Shown piece by piece: positions 21,121 through 33,893 of a stretch of DNA of 64,000 bases. Made by a program: the position numbers and the translations under genes. Source of the stretch: Balamuthia mandrillaris (lineage: Eukaryota > Discosea > Longamoebia > Balamuthiidae). Below the pieces are notes generated by a model that searched no databases, was not told the DNA's origin, and saw only the letters and a list, made by a program, of their open reading frames with translations. The stretch is from contig JAVKOQ010000087.1 of NCBI GenBank assembly GCA_031835245.1, forward strand, positions 123,840-187,839, in the 5' to 3' direction. Position 1 is the first letter of the stretch. Each line of letters opens with the position of its first letter.

Positions 21121-23150
21121 TTGCTTGCACTGACTTTGTTTTTTCTCTCTTTGTTGCTGTTATAATCGCCAGAGTTCTCGCCTCTGGCACTCAAGTATGA
21201 CGCTGTGAACCTGGGTCAAGGCTTCCCAAACTTCTCTCCTGACCCGGAGCTGGCGGAGGCTGCTGGCGAGGCCGTCACCAGAGGCCTCAAGGAGGGCGTC
21301 ACCGTGGAGCACGTCTCCAAAGAGACGGGACGGGGCGACCTCCTGAACCACTACGCTCGTCCTGGTTTGTTAAGCGTTCTCCTATTTTTTGTTTGTGTGT
21401 TATTATTTGTGCTTTTTCGTTTCTTGCTCTCATTTTTTCTTTCTTGTTTTTTCTTTCTTTCTTTCTTGTCGTGGCTTTCTTGTTGTCGTTTCTTTCGTTC
21501 TCGTCGTTTCTTTTTTTTCTTTCTTGTTGTTTCTTTCTTTCCTTCCTTCTATCGATTGTACTGTTATCAAACAACAAAATAACAACAAAGGTGGTCATAT
21601 GCGCCTGGTTAATGCGCTGTCAGAGACGTATAGCCCTCTTTTTGGTCGCCGCATCGACCCACTCACGGAAATCCAAGTGACAGTCGGCGCTTCGGAGGCC
21701 CTCTTCACTGCCATTCAGGCCTTTATGGGACCTGGAGATGAGGCCGTCTTGATAGAGCCTTTCTTTGACATCTACATTGGTTCTATCCATCTGGCTGGAG
21801 GTACGATGTCACTCCTTTTGCTTTTCGTTCTTTTTTTTCCTATGTTCTCTTTTACTGTTCTTTGTTCTTGATCGTTTTTGATTTCTGTCTGATGTTCTGT
21901 CTGTCTTCTATGCAGGCACTCCGCGGTATGTCTCTCTTAAGCTCGCCAAAGGCAAAGAGCACGAGCCATTCACCAGCTCTTCCCAGTGGGTCATCCATAC
22001 TGATGAATTGGAGGCCGTGATGAACGAAAAAACGAGGTTCATCTTTTATTTCCTCTTTCCTCTTTTCTCTATTCCTCTTCTTCTCTTATCCTTCTCTTTT
22101 ATCAAGTAACCAACTCAAAACAAAACAAAAAAAAAAAAGGGTTGTTGTTATCAACTCTCCACACAATCCTAGCGGCAAGGTGTTCACTGAGCAAGAGCTG
22201 CAAGGGATCGCCAACGTTATTAGCAAGTACAAGAACTGCATCGTCATCAGCGATGAGGTCTATGAGTGGATGACCTATGACGACGTCAAGTTCACCCGCT
22301 TCGCCACTTTGCCTGGCATGTGGCAGCGTACTATCACTATTGGTTCCATTCTATTCCTCTCTTTAGTTCATCCTCTTCCCTCTTTTAATGTTGTTGGGTT
22401 GCTAATGAAGGAAACAGGCTCAGCGGCCAAGACCTTTTCCATCACAGGATGGAAGATCGGATGGATCATGGGACCCTCCGACTTGGTACAGGCCTGCGCT
22501 CGTGCCCACCAATACATCAGCTTTGCGGTTGCCACTCCGTTTCAGGAAGCGGTAGCCGTTGGCTTTGAGACGGCCGCCAAGAAGAACTACTTTGAGTGGC
22601 TAGCAAAAACCTATCAGAAGAAGAGAGACTTTTTGGTTTCAGTTCTTCGCGAGGTTTGTTTCCTTTGTTTTTCTTCTCTCTTCTCTTGTTTTGTTTGAAA
22701 TGTAACCTACATGATTTTATTGACCAAAACAAAGGTGGGTTTAACACCAGTGGTGCCACAAGGAGCGTTCTTCGTGTTGGCTGACATTTCAAAGATAAAG
22801 CTGAAGGGCGATGAAGGAAAGGATAAGTCCATCACCAAAATGAACATGCACCTGAACGATTGGAATGTGTGCAGGTGGCTCACAACGGAGATTGGTGTGG
22901 CCGCTATTCCATGTTCTGCTTTTTACTGGTATCTATCTCCAACTCTTTCACACAACGTATTCTTCTCTTTCTTTCTGTTTCTATGTTTTTTTTTGTTGAC
23001 TTTTTGTGTGTGAAAGTGACGAACACAGTGAAGGAGCAAGTAATCTTATCCGTTTCTGCTTCTGCAAGACGGACGATGTGCTCGAACAAGCCGCTCAGCA
23101 CTTTCGAAAGCTGAACACCATTTTCTCCTCTTACGAAGAACAACAACAAC

Positions 23151-23155
<5 letters not shown>
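20954..23155 (+). CDS. Kynurenine/glutamine-type aminotransferase (PLP, class I)
   Basis: Eight exons (20954-21050, 21173-21364, 21591-21800, 21916-22036, 22140-22342, 22418-22653, 22735-22928, 23017-23155) give 463 residues. Conserved fold-type I features are NLGQGFPNFSP near the N terminus, the GASEALF turn, INSPHNPSGKVF, DEVYEWMTYDD (the Asp that holds the PLP ring and the following Tyr) and SAAKTFSITGWKIGW, whose first Lys is the Schiff-base Lys. GASNLIRFCFCK carries the substrate-carboxylate Arg. This pattern fits kynurenine-oxoglutarate transaminase / cysteine-S-conjugate beta-lyase (KYAT1/KYAT3) and plant relatives. Expected activity is transamination of kynurenine, glutamine, methionine or aromatic amino acids. 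No convincing organelle signal; the N terminus has a Gln run. The protein ends in Gln codons. Confidence 0.9.

Positions 23156-23181
<26 letters not shown>
23153..23181 (+). repeat. poly-A run after the aminotransferase stop
   Basis: About 28 A residues begin in the stop codon itself and continue directly after it. Confidence 0.7.
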
Positions 23182-23184
<3 letters not shown>

Positions 23185-23544
23185 AAGCCATGCTAGACAT
23201 GAGAGAGGACACGAGCAAGGACAACAGAGAAGACATGAGCGAGGATAAGAGCGATGCGACACGTCAGCAGCAATTAAGGTGGCCTTAAAATGTTTTCTCG
23301 GAAATTTCGAAAAAAAAGAAGCCAAAGAAAAAAAAGTGGTTCAAAAAGAAAAGAAAGAAGAAAACGAAGAAGTGCATTCGATTGAGGGAAAAAAAAAAGA
23401 TTCCTCTTAAAAGTTTAAAAAAAGTAGTGCAGAGCAAACCGCGGTGGAGGGAAGAAGTCCCCCATAGCTTTCTTTCTTTCTTTCCTTTTAGCAATATTTT
23501 GTGAATACTTGTAAATATTTTGGAGTGGGGCGCGAAAAGGAAAC

Positions 23545-24738
23545 ATGTTAGACCGAGATGAAGAGGAGGACAATCGTTCTCACGTTGTCAAGGTTTGTTC
23601 CCCTTCCCTGCTCCCTCTCTCCTTTCTTCTTCTCCTTCTTCTTCTTCACTTCTTTTTTTTAAAACGCAATTCCTTTCAAAAAATAAGGCACGAGATGCAG
23701 TGACGGACGCCGAGGACGCGATGCTGCTGGGCAACTTTGAGGACGCCATAGGCAAGTACCGGCTGGCCGCTCAAATGTTTCTGGAGGCCTCCAAAGACTT
23801 GGAGCACGAGCACAGCGCGCAGTCGCTGGCCCTGTTGGCACAGACGCACCTGAAGAAGGCGGAGGAGATCGAGCAGTACATCGAGAGCGCCAAGGAGAGG
23901 GCCAAAGAGGAAGAAGCCGCTCCGAACCTGTTTTATGACTCATATCTGGCCGACTCTTTGCTTTCTTCGTCTTCTGGCCGCTCTTCTGCTTCTGCTTATT
24001 CATCCTATTACTATCCTTACCATCAACAACAGCAACAGCAGCGGTACCAACATGAGCATGCTGGTGAACGATCAGGAAGAAAAGCAAGAGAGAGCAATAG
24101 AGAAATGGAGGAGGAAGAAGAAGAGGAAGAACATCGATTGGTTTATGCTCCTTATACTTCGACTTCAGAACTGCCTCTTTTGTTTGTTTACACGAAGCGA
24201 GGAGAGAGCGATGATGAAGAGGAGCACAAGAACGAGAACGCAGAGGAAGATGATGGCGATGAGGAGGTTGAAGCAGAAGGTGAAGGCGGGACTTGGCAGA
24301 TGGTCATGAACGGTTTGGATCAATTGTTGGACATACTGCCAAAGCCTGTTCTCGTTCCTTTCACTCATTATTCCCAACCACAACCAACACAACAAGCAAG
24401 CGAAGAAAAGAAGGCAGAAACATCCGCTGCCACAAACAGTAACAACGGCAACGTTAGAACTGGATACAGCTATTATTGGCCGCCACAAGACCCTTCACGC
24501 TCCGTTACAGCATCCTTCTTTATGGTTCCTTCCGCTTCTCCTGTGCTTAGGTCTGCCTCTCCTCCATCCGCTTCGTCTCCTTCGCATGTTATGGTTGGTG
24601 GAGGCAACAAACAACAACTGCAAAAACCTTTGGCAGTGCCAAAGCCCTCTACACCGCTGCCACCTCTCTCACCAAATGCTTCACGGCGGGTGTCTCCTTC
24701 TAAAATCCTTGCTCAAAGGTTCTTTCTCATTGCTTTTT

Positions 24739-24773
<35 letters not shown>

Positions 24774-26154
24774 ACTATCACTTTATTCTTTCTCTCCGAA
24801 GTTCTCTTGTGTTTCTCTTCGTATTTTCTGTCTTCTGTCCATTGCGCCACTATTCTGAAAAATCCAAACAGCAACACACAGCAAATGTCGCAAGAGGAAA
24901 TGCGGTTAGAAGTGGAGCGGCTGCGCAGACAAGTGCTAAACCTCAGCAGAGAGAATGCAGAACTGCTAAAGACGTACGTGGAGGGCACCAACATGAAGCA
25001 GGAAAACGAGATGTTAAAAGGCAGCATCATCCGTTTCCGCAATCAAGTGCAGCAACAGGTCAAACAACGTGTTAACGGAACGCGCAGCATCAGCCGTCCT
25101 TCAACTCTCAGCAAGAGCATCACTTCAATTACAGGAGGCAGCACTTCAATTGCTTCTTCATCTTCTTCTGCTTCACCTGTGAAACAACAGCAACAACAAA
25201 ACTCTTCATCCTCCACTTCGCTTTCAGCTTCTTCGTCATCGATAACGTTGAAGAAACAGCAGCTGCAAAAGAGGTTACATCAGCAGTTAGCAAAGAGCAG
25301 AAAGCTGGAGGCGGAGAACAGGGCGTTGAAAGAGCGGTTGGAACAAGAAGAGCAACAGAGGCAAGAGAGAGAAAGGGCTGCGGTAGAGGAGGAGAGGAGG
25401 AGATGGGAGCAGCAATTGGCAGAGAAAGAGAAGCAGATCCAAGAGCTCCGCGGGGTGGTACAGGAACTGGTTTACAAGAACCAGAAGCAAAAGGAAATGT
25501 TGTTGAAGTACAACGAGCGGTGGAGAAGAGTGGAGGAGAAGTTGAGGCAACAAAGAGCCTCCCTGCCGTTAACAACAGGAAGTTTATCGGAAAGAAAGAA
25601 GACAACAATGAAAGAGGAAAGAGAAGAGAAAGGAGAAACACCATCGACAACGACGACGATGGGAAGACGGAGAAGAAGTCAAAGCATGAAGGAGTTGTCT
25701 CCATCACAGAAGCGGAGAGAAGAGCAAGAGCAACAACAAAGCCGATCGATTCACGAGGAAGAAGCAAAAAGCCATCATCACAGCAGCAGGGAACGGATCA
25801 AAGTGTCTGACATTCATCGTCCTGAAAAAGCCAACGCTTCCATCCATGATGAACACCGTCAGCACCGCTCTCAGCATCACCGCTCTCAGCACTATCACTA
25901 TTCCTCCTCCCTGCCGTCTAAAACGTCATTGTCATCGTTGGCTTCCTCCATCTCCGCTCCCGTGCTTTCCTCCCTCTCTCCAGACTTGTCCCCACCGTCC
26001 TCTTCCTTGTCCACCTCTCCCTCTTCCTTCTTCTCCTCCTCTCCATTTCCTTCCATCTCTCCATCTGGTGGTGGCGGTTTCCTTCTTTCTTCCGCTGAAC
26101 TCGACGAGGAACCTCCTGCTTCCTCCTCGTTGTTAATGTCTTCTGGTCGTTCTG

Positions 26155-26185
<31 letters not shown>

Positions 26186-26279
26186 CTCTCCCTCCTTCTC
26201 AAATCCTATTCCAATTCCAAGAACATCTTCTTCCTCCTCCTTTTCTTCTTCTTCAAGCCGCCAAAGTAATGCTTCTTAA
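23545..26279 (+). CDS. MIT-domain and coiled-coil protein, NRBF2-like
   Basis: Exons 23545-23592, 23688-24718 and 24872-26279 give 828 residues. Residues 17-90 form a three-helix MIT-type domain (AEDAMLLGNFEDAIGKYRLAAQMF and SLALLAQTHLKKAEEIEQYI). That pattern is close to NRBF2/Atg38, the regulatory subunit of the autophagy PI3-kinase complex, which also pairs an MIT domain with a coiled coil. Two coiled coils are visible, at about 365-410 (LEVERLRRQVLNLSRENAELL) and about 480-580 (Lys/Glu/Gln-rich). The rest is low-complexity Ser, Gln, Pro, Glu and His, far longer than animal NRBF2 (about 290 residues). A vesicle-trafficking MIT protein other than NRBF2 is the main alternative. Confidence 0.65.
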
Positions 26280-26331
26280 TGCCTTTGGAGGAAAAAAAAA
26301 ACAAAAAAATAAATAATAAATATAAATAACT

Positions 26332-27555
26332 TCAAAGTATCTCTTCGCTTTCTTCGTCGCTGCCAAGTAATGAGCCACTAAAATGGAGAAAGGTTTCCGT
26401 GTCGCTCACTCCGCTTTCGACCTCTTCTTGAACCATTGCTGTCTTTGCCACTTCGTTTTCCTTTTCCTTTCCTTTCTCTTTGTCTTCTGTCACTATCTTT
26501 CCTCTCTCCTCTGCCCCTTCATCCTCTTCTTCCTCAGCTTCACTTCTTACAAGCGTAGAGCGTCTTCCGTCTTCCTCCTCTTCTTCTGCTTCTTCTTGTT
26601 CTGGTTCTTCCTCCTCCTCCGACTCCTCTTCTCTCCGTGCTTTGTCCTCTTCGTCCTCCTCCTCATCATCCTCGCTTCCATTGCCTTCATCCTCATCATA
26701 ATAAGCAATCTGTTGCTGACCCGCCTCACCGGGTGAGAACCTCAAACGGGACTCGTACCAAGCAATGAGCCGCTGTGGGATGAGCTGTTTGAGCACGCTT
26801 GACGCCACGAAAGACCGCCTGGTCTTGCCTCGCCACGAGACCAGAAACTTTAAGCCCTCCTCGTCCACGTCCACGCCAAAGATGGTGTCCACCTCGTCCC
26901 CATGCTCAAAGCCCACCAGTTCCAAGAGCTCCGCTTTCTTCCTCCGCCTCCTTCTCTTGTTTGGTTGTGCGTTTTGTGGTTGCTGCGGCTCTTTTTGTGC
27001 TGCGCGTTTCTTCCTTGTTTTGGGGGCGGTTGTGGCGGTTTTGGCTTCTTGTTGTTCTTGCTGTTTCTTGAGTGCCAGTCGCTCTTGTCGTTGCTTGGTA
27101 AGCTCCCGTCGTCGAGAAGGGGTGTTGCTTTCTTTCTTGGCCTGCTTCCCCTTCTCCCCCCACTGGCGCTCGAATTCCTCCAGCAGCTCCTCGCAAAAGA
27201 GGTTGCTACGTTTTTCCCAGGTGTTGGCGGAGGCGGGGTAGCCCTTCCATTTGATGAGGTATTCCACGCCCCGCCCTTTCTTCCGCTTGTCCACGATCCG
27301 CTCTACTTCGTAAATGTCTTCTTCCTCCTCCCCCGCGTCCTCGCCCTCGCTACCCGATGGATTGGCCTGCACAGCGCCATCTTCTTCTGCCTCATCGCGT
27401 GATTTTGGATTGGTTTTGTCCACTGCCTTATCCGTGGTTTTACCTGCCACCACCTCTTTGCCTTTGCCTGTGTCCCGTTCTGCTTCGTAAAATTCAAACC
27501 CCTCCATCATCAGCATCCCTGCCACCACTACTCCGCAGTGTTCACAGCGTGCCAC
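26332..27555 (-). CDS. Heterochromatin protein 1 (chromo and chromoshadow domains)
   Basis: Intronless, 407 residues. A chromodomain lies at about 80-130: [21 protein letters not shown] followed by [11 protein letters not shown], with the aromatic cage positions (Y of YEVER, W of IKWKG and W of NTWE) present; in family members this binds methylated H3K9. A basic Lys/Arg hinge follows. A chromoshadow domain spans about 210-280 ([20 protein letters not shown], then [16 protein letters not shown]), the HP1 dimerisation module. The C-terminal third is very acidic, which is not usual for animal HP1. It is nuclear by family and expected to maintain heterochromatin. It lies between the MIT gene (convergent) and the M1 gene (divergent, 245 bp between starts). 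Confidence 0.88.
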   Translation of the reverse strand: MARCEHCGVVVAGMLMMEGFEFYEAERDTGKGKEVVAGKTTDKAVDKTNPKSRDEAEEDGAVQANPSGSEGEDAGEEEEDIYEVERIVDKRKKGRGVEYLIKWKGYPASANTWEKRSNLFCEELLEEFERQWGEKGKQAKKESNTPSRRRELTKQRQERLALKKQQEQQEAKTATTAPKTRKKRAAQKEPQQPQNAQPNKRRRRRKKAELLELVGFEHGDEVDTIFGVDVDEEGLKFLVSWRGKTRRSFVASSVLKQLIPQRLIAWYESRLRFSPGEAGQQQIAYYDEDEGNGSEDDEEEDEEDKARREEESEEEEEPEQEEAEEEEEDGRRSTLVRSEAEEEEDEGAEERGKIVTEDKEKGKEKENEVAKTAMVQEEVESGVSDTETFLHFSGSLLGSDEESEEIL

Positions 27556-27800
27556 GGTGTACTCTTCTTCGTTTTTTCCGCTTCGTTTTTTTGGCGGGAA
27601 GGTGTTTTCTCACGTCGTCGTGAATCAATCAAAATTTTTTTTTCTTGTAAATTTTTCCTCACGAGCTGAAAAACTGCAGGAGGAACCCCTTTGACAAGAA
27701 TGACTGCAGCGTTTCTTCTGTAAAACTGCACCAATTCTGCACCAGCCATCGCCTTTCTTTCCTCCTTGGCAAAAAAACAAACTGTGAAAAAATAAAGAAC

Positions 27801-29214
27801 ATGCCACACCTGTTGGAGCAACGCGCCTGCCAGTGCAACAAAGCCAGACTCTGCGGTGACGCTGCTGGTGCTGCTGGTGCTGCGGGAGACTTTACCATCT
27901 CGGGAGGAACGCCCTCCTACGCGCCTGACCTGCGGCTGGAGCCCCAGCACATCGAGCTGCACCTCCGCTTTGACCTTGCCAGGAAGGAGTGCGAGGGGGC
28001 GGCCCTCCTGCGCGTTGGTGCCAACGACCCCACCGCACGCGCCCTCCAGCTGAACGCCATCAACTTTTTGAACGTCTCCGTGGAGGACGTCGATGGCCAC
28101 CCCTTGGACTGGAGCTACGACGGCAAGGTCATCAGCGTGGCCTGGGAGGCCCCCTTTGGGGGGCAGGGGGAGAGTGCTGCCTGCCCAACGCGCACCCTTC
28201 GAGTTGGGTATCTGCTTCGTTCGCCCGTCTCGGGGCTGTTCTTCTCTGCGCCTGATGAAAGGCAACCTGAGCGTCCTCTTTATGCTGTCACTGACAACGA
28301 GACAGAAAGGTTTGTGCTCTCTGCTCCTTCTCTTCTCTCATCGCTCTCTCACCTCCTTCTCCACTCTCCTCTCTATCTCTCTCACTCTCTTCTTTCCTCT
28401 TGTATTTGCTATCTTCATGCTTACCTCTCTCACAAAACTTTACAGAGCTAGATATTGGTTTCCATGCGTGGACTATCCCGTCGTTCGTACTTCTCTCGAC
28501 ATTCACCTCACCTCGGAAGCTCACCACGACCTGTTTGCCAATGGACTTTTAGTGTCCGAGAAAGTGGACGAGGCAAGCAAGAAGAAGACTGCTCATTGGC
28601 GATTGGAGCAGCCCTGCCCTTCTTATCTGGCTTGTGTTTGTGTTGGAGAGGTACACTTCTTTTTTTTTTTCTTATCTATCTTTCTTTATTTCCTTGTTTG
28701 TTGTTCCGTAAGCTAAACTAAAACAACCCACAAATGGAAATGAATGCAGTTTGTGGTGGTGAAAGACGGAGACGTTAATGGAGTCGAAATAGCATACATT
28801 GGCGTAAAGGGCGTCAAAGAAGAAGACCTGAGAAGATCGTTTGGCAAGACTCCCCAAATGATGCGTTGGTTGACCTCGAAGTTGGAGCTGGACTTCCCTT
28901 TCCCTAAATACTATCAATTCATCTGTCCGATCAAAGGTGGCGCTATGGAAAACATTACGTATGATTGTTCTAGTCTTCCTTTCTGTTTCATTGCTCTATT
29001 CTCTCTCTCTCTCTCTCTGTTTTGTTTGGTTGTTACTTATAGTAGCTGATTCATTTTTCAGCTTGACAACTTGGGGAGACGTATTCTTGGTAGATGAAGG
29101 CCTTTCTGAGGAATGGCAATATGTAGTGGATAGTATTAACATTCACGAGATGAGCCATAGCTTTTTCGGAGATGCTCTTGTCATTCGTCACTTTGAACAT
29201 GCTTGGTTGAAGGT

Positions 29215-29257
<43 letters not shown>

Positions 29258-31042
29258 GTGGCCAACCGTTAGGGTTCACGTTTGCCATTTATATTAACTC
29301 ACTTTTTGCAGGAATCATGGGCCACTTACTTTGAATCTCTCTGGTTCCAAGAGAATTCCCCTTCGTCTACTTCCACTTCCTCTCCTCTTCTGCCCATGGA
29401 ATTTCAATGGGAAATGTTTCAAAACGCAGAGCAATACATGCGTGAATGCAACGAGCAGTATGTGCGTCCCATTGTAACCAACACATACGACTCTTCATGG
29501 AACCTCTTCGACGCTCACACTTACCCCGGCGGTTGTTGGCGGCTTCATATGTTGCGTCACCTCATGGGAGACGCTTCCTTTTGGGGCGGCGTTCGAGCTT
29601 ACCTCCGCGACAACCTCTACTCCGTTGTGGAGACGACGGCTCACTTCAAGGCTGCGTTGGAGAGGAAGCTCTTCTCTGGAGGAAAGAACCTGACTCGTTT
29701 CTTCGACCAATGGATCACCAACGGCCGAGGCTATCCTCAACTCACTGGAGAGTTTCGTTACGACCTCGCCACAAAGCAGCTGATCATCAGCTTTGCTCAA
29801 ACTCAGAAAGACGAGAGTAAGAAGATTGGACTGTTCGACTTTGAGTTGGAGGTAGAAGTGGTGGAATCCAACTCTGGAAAGACTCATCTCTTGAAAGTTG
29901 ACATCTCCTCTGCTCGTTCCCAAAACTTTGTGTCACTTCAACTCGAGAACAAGCCTAGCATTGTTCGCTTCGATCCACAAATGAAGGTCCTGTTCTCTCT
30001 GCAAGCCATGAACGGACTAGGAGAAGACATTCTCGGCAACACCTTTCTTCATCCAGAGACAAACCTTGGGAATCAGCTCTGGACTGCCAACGAGCTCATC
30101 AAACGTGGCAACAAAGCTTGCTTTGAACTACTCCATCGTTCTGGATTGTTTTTATCTTCCTCTTCTCATTTCTACGGAGTGAGAGTACAAGTGGCAAAGT
30201 ATTTGGCAGCAAAGAATAGCGAAGATAGCATCGAGGCTTTGGCGGCTTTGCTGCGCAATGAAAGCGATCCGAGAGCCTTTGCCGGTCTCTTCCTCGCTGT
30301 TGTTCATCACAACCTTAGAGATGAACGCATCCGTCAAAGCATTCTGTCCTTCTTGTCCGAAGAAGGGGAGAAGAAGAAAGATACTCATCACTTCAAACGC
30401 GGAAGATGGGCGGCATTGCAAGCTCTCGGCGTACAAGGAAAGAGCGAGGACTTTGCCCTATTGTTGGAGGACAGCTTCTATCCACAACAACAGCAGCAGC
30501 ACCCCCACCTACGGCCATATGACTCGTTCATTCGCATCGGAGCGTTGCGCGGTTTGGCCAAACTCGCCGCCTCCACAGCCTCGGATGAAAAGACAAAGCA
30601 GCAAGTCCTGGAGGCTCTCTCTCAGCGCATCGGCGCCAGTAATCCCGACGACACCCGCCCAGCCGCCATCGAGGCATTCGCTCAAGCGGCCGCATCTCAA
30701 GCATCGCAACAAGAGGAGAAGAAGCGAATGGCCGTCGAGCAGTTGATCGCTCTGTTGAGGGACCCGCTGCTGAGGGTGAGAAAAGCCGCTGTCACGGGGT
30801 TAGTGGTGTTGAAGGCTGGCCCAGGAAGAGCGGCGGAGGCCGTGAGCGCTGTGGCCAGTGAGATTGCGGAACAGGATTTGCCATGGTTGGAAAGGCAGGT
30901 GAAAAGTTTGAGAGCTTCTTCTTCAGGCGGCGGAGAGGAGGTGAAGGATTTGAGGAAGCAAGTGGAAGAGTTGCAGGCCAGGTTGAGAAAGTTGGAGGGC
31001 AAAGTGGAGGCGAGCGAGGAGGAAAAACAGAAAAGCAAGTAA
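27801..31042 (+). CDS. M1-family zinc aminopeptidase
   Basis: Exons 27801-28309, 28446-28650, 28750-28958, 29062-29212 and 29312-31042 give 934 residues. GGAMENIT is the exopeptidase motif that binds the substrate N terminus. HEMSHSFFGD, eighteen residues and then Glu (HAWLKESWATYFE) form the HExxH-18-E zinc site, intact. The N-terminal beta-domain begins near YAPDLRLEPQHIELHLRF. The C-terminal ~400 residues are helical HEAT-like repeats ending in a Lys/Glu coiled coil. There is no clear signal peptide, so it may be cytosolic like puromycin-sensitive aminopeptidase. TAF2 also has this fold but lacks the active site, so it is excluded. The start at 27801 is the first ATG and the neighbouring HP1 promoter leaves little room upstream. 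Confidence 0.87.
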
Positions 31043-31676
31043 GCAATAGAAAGAGGACTCCCGGAAGCCGCTTTGGTTGTTGTAAATGGCGATTTTTCCT
31101 TTCCTCGGTTGAGCGTTCCAAGTGGTCCTCTTTTTTCTCGAACACACATGCTTCTCTCTCATCCGATAGAACCCAAGAATGCGCTTAACAAAGAAGATAT
31201 GTTGATGCAATAGTTGCTCTCTGCTCGATTTGCTCTTCACCCTTCTCTCTTCCCGCACTGCGCCGTGGCCACTAGTTGTGTGTATCCAGGTCCATCGTCT
31301 CTCGTCATGCTATCTGCAATCAGCGGACCGTACCTCGCCGCCGCAGCCCTTTATTGATGGCTGTGGGGACGCGCGGCGTGTAATATCAACATGTCGTCGT
31401 GAAATGTGGACAGGAGCGAGGACAAGAGAGAGCACCCCAGGGGAGAGGAGAGAGAGACAGAAAAGAAAGGAAAGAAAAAGAAAGAAAAAGAAAGAAAGAA
31501 AACGACAAAGGAACAAAATAAAAAAATAAAGGAAATCTCAAGAGTAACCTCTCTGTAAAGCCCTCTTTTTTTTTTTGCTTCTTTTTTTTTTCTCTCCAAC
31601 AGCTCCAGCCTCTTTCCTTTCCTCTCCTTTCCTTTTTTTGTTTTTAATACCCGTTTTTCTTTTTTTTTGATTGGTT
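31043..31676. other. Intergenic region, M1 gene / amino-acid transporter
   Basis: No supported gene. It holds CATGTCGTCGTG at 31390-31401, a variant of the inverted repeat at 19.5 kb, then purine-rich and T-rich stretches before the transporter start. Confidence 0.3.
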
Positions 31677-33848
31677 ATGCTGTCGGACGGAGACTCCCCA
31701 GAAGAGACTTCCAAGCTAATGAGCGGCCTGCGACCTCACCCCCACTACTACTCCTCCTCCTCCTCTTCGGAGGGGGGCGGCAGCAACACCGTCTCCTCCT
31801 CCACCTCTCCCATGTCGGAGACGCACCTGGCTGGTGGGGGCAGCGTCTCCCCCGCCTCCTTCTCCCCACTCTCCGCCAACCTCTACGAAGGCCTGCAGAC
31901 CTTTTCCCAACGACAACAGCAACAGCAACAACAACAACGGAGGGACAGGGCCAGCCCTTCCTCTCCTCTCCGACGGCAAGGCCAAGAAGACGACCGAGAT
32001 GACGCAGAATCGGACGTGACCCTTGATGAAACCTCTGACAGCGCCAAGGAGGAGGAGTACGAGGAAGAGGAGGTGGAGGAGGACGATGAAACAGAGCCGA
32101 AGCGCTCTTCCTCTGCTGCACGTCGGCAAAAACGACAACAACAACCACAAAGAGAGCAATCCATAAAGTCGCCCTCCGCCACGGAAGAGGACGACCTCAT
32201 CTACGAAGCAGAGAACGAGCCGTCCAACAATGACTGGAGCGGCAACAAGGGACAAGGCGGAGGGAGGGAGGCCACCTACGCGGGCGGCCACATGGAGGAG
32301 GCCCTCCCCTCCAACGTCTTCCTCCGCGCCCTGCACCGGCTCTTCCAGCGGATCGACGCGGCCTTCTCTCTCATCGTGCCCTCCGGCGGGGTGCTGGCCT
32401 CCATTTTCGTGCTGCTCAGCGCCACGCTGGGGGCGGGCTCCCTGGCCCTGCCCTACGCCGTGCGGGAGTGCGGCCTCGCCCTGGCCCTCTTTCTGCTCCT
32501 CCTGGGCAGCTCGGCGGCCTTCTACAGCATCCACCTGCTGACCTGGACCAGCAGGCTGACCGGCCGGCAGACCTACGAGGAGCTGGTGGAGCATGTCTTT
32601 GGGCGGAAGGTGGAGGTGCTGTTGGAGCTGTCGATCATTGTGTTTGGGTGGGGCAGCACGGTGGCCTACATGGTGGCCATTGGGGACACGCTGCCTCCGC
32701 TGGTGGAGCTGTTGGGCGTGCCGGGGCACCTGTTTATAGCGAAGCGGTGGTTCCTGTTAATCTTCACCACGGTCGTGGTGGTCTTCCCGCTGTGCCTGAT
32801 GAACAAGCTGGACTCCCTGAGGTTCACGTCGTTCCTGGGATTCCTGGCCACTTGTTACCTTATCCTCACCATCATGGGACTTTGTATTCGTGACATGGCC
32901 ATGGATGGTTTGTTTCTGCTTCGTTCTTCGTTCTACTTCTTAGATCTTCTTCTGCTTCTTCTTCTTCTTTTTCTTCTTCTTCTTCCTCTTGTTCTTCTTC
33001 TTCTTCTTCTTGTTCTTGTTCTTCTTCTTCTTCTTCTTCTTCTTTTTCTTCCTCTTCTTCTTTTCTGCTTCGTTCTTCGTTCTACTTCTTAGATCTTCTT
33101 CTGCTTCTTCTTCTTCTTTTTCTTCCTCTTCTTCCTCTTGTTCTTCTTCTTCTTCTTCTTGTTCTTGTTCTTCTTCTTCTTCTTCTTCTTCTTTTTCTTC
33201 CTCTTCTTCCTCTTGTGCACTGTATCACTCTCTTATATTGTTTTGCTCGACAACAGGCCTTGCCACAGAAGAAGTGGAGTATGCCAATGCCAACCAACGT
33301 CTATTCGTTGGCCTGCCCATCATCTTCTATGCCTTTTCCTCTCACATCAACATCTTCTCCATCTCCCAAGAGCTGCATGAACCCACACAACGACGGCTGG
33401 ACCTCGTGGCATTGGGCACCGCCCTCCTCGCGCTTATCGTCTACACCATCATTGGTGTGTTTGGCTATCTCTCTTTCTTGGGGGATACCGAGGACAACAT
33501 TTTGAAGAACTATGACGTGGACAATAAGCCCATTCAAATCGGAGCGATGGCGTTGACCATCTCCATTGTGTTTTATATTCCATTGAACACGCATCCTTGT
33601 AGGATTACTGTGGATTGGATGTTGTTTCGTAACCAAAGCAAGGTTCTTTCTCTTTTCTCTTTGTTGCCTTTGTTCGTTGTTCTTTTGTTGTTTTTTTAAA
33701 ACTGATATGTATTCAAATCTTTTTGCATACATAGTTTCCTCAACGGCTTAGATATTTAATTGAGACTATTGTTCTCGTTTTTCTCGCACTCGTTCTTGCT
33801 ATTGCTGTACCTAGCATTGTCGTTGTATGTATTTGCTTCTTTTCCTTG

Positions 33849-33893
<45 letters not shown>

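Noticed and set aside
27801-31042. TAF2 instead of aminopeptidase
   Set aside because: TAF2 has the M1 fold but no zinc site; HEMSH with the distant Glu and GAMEN are intact here.
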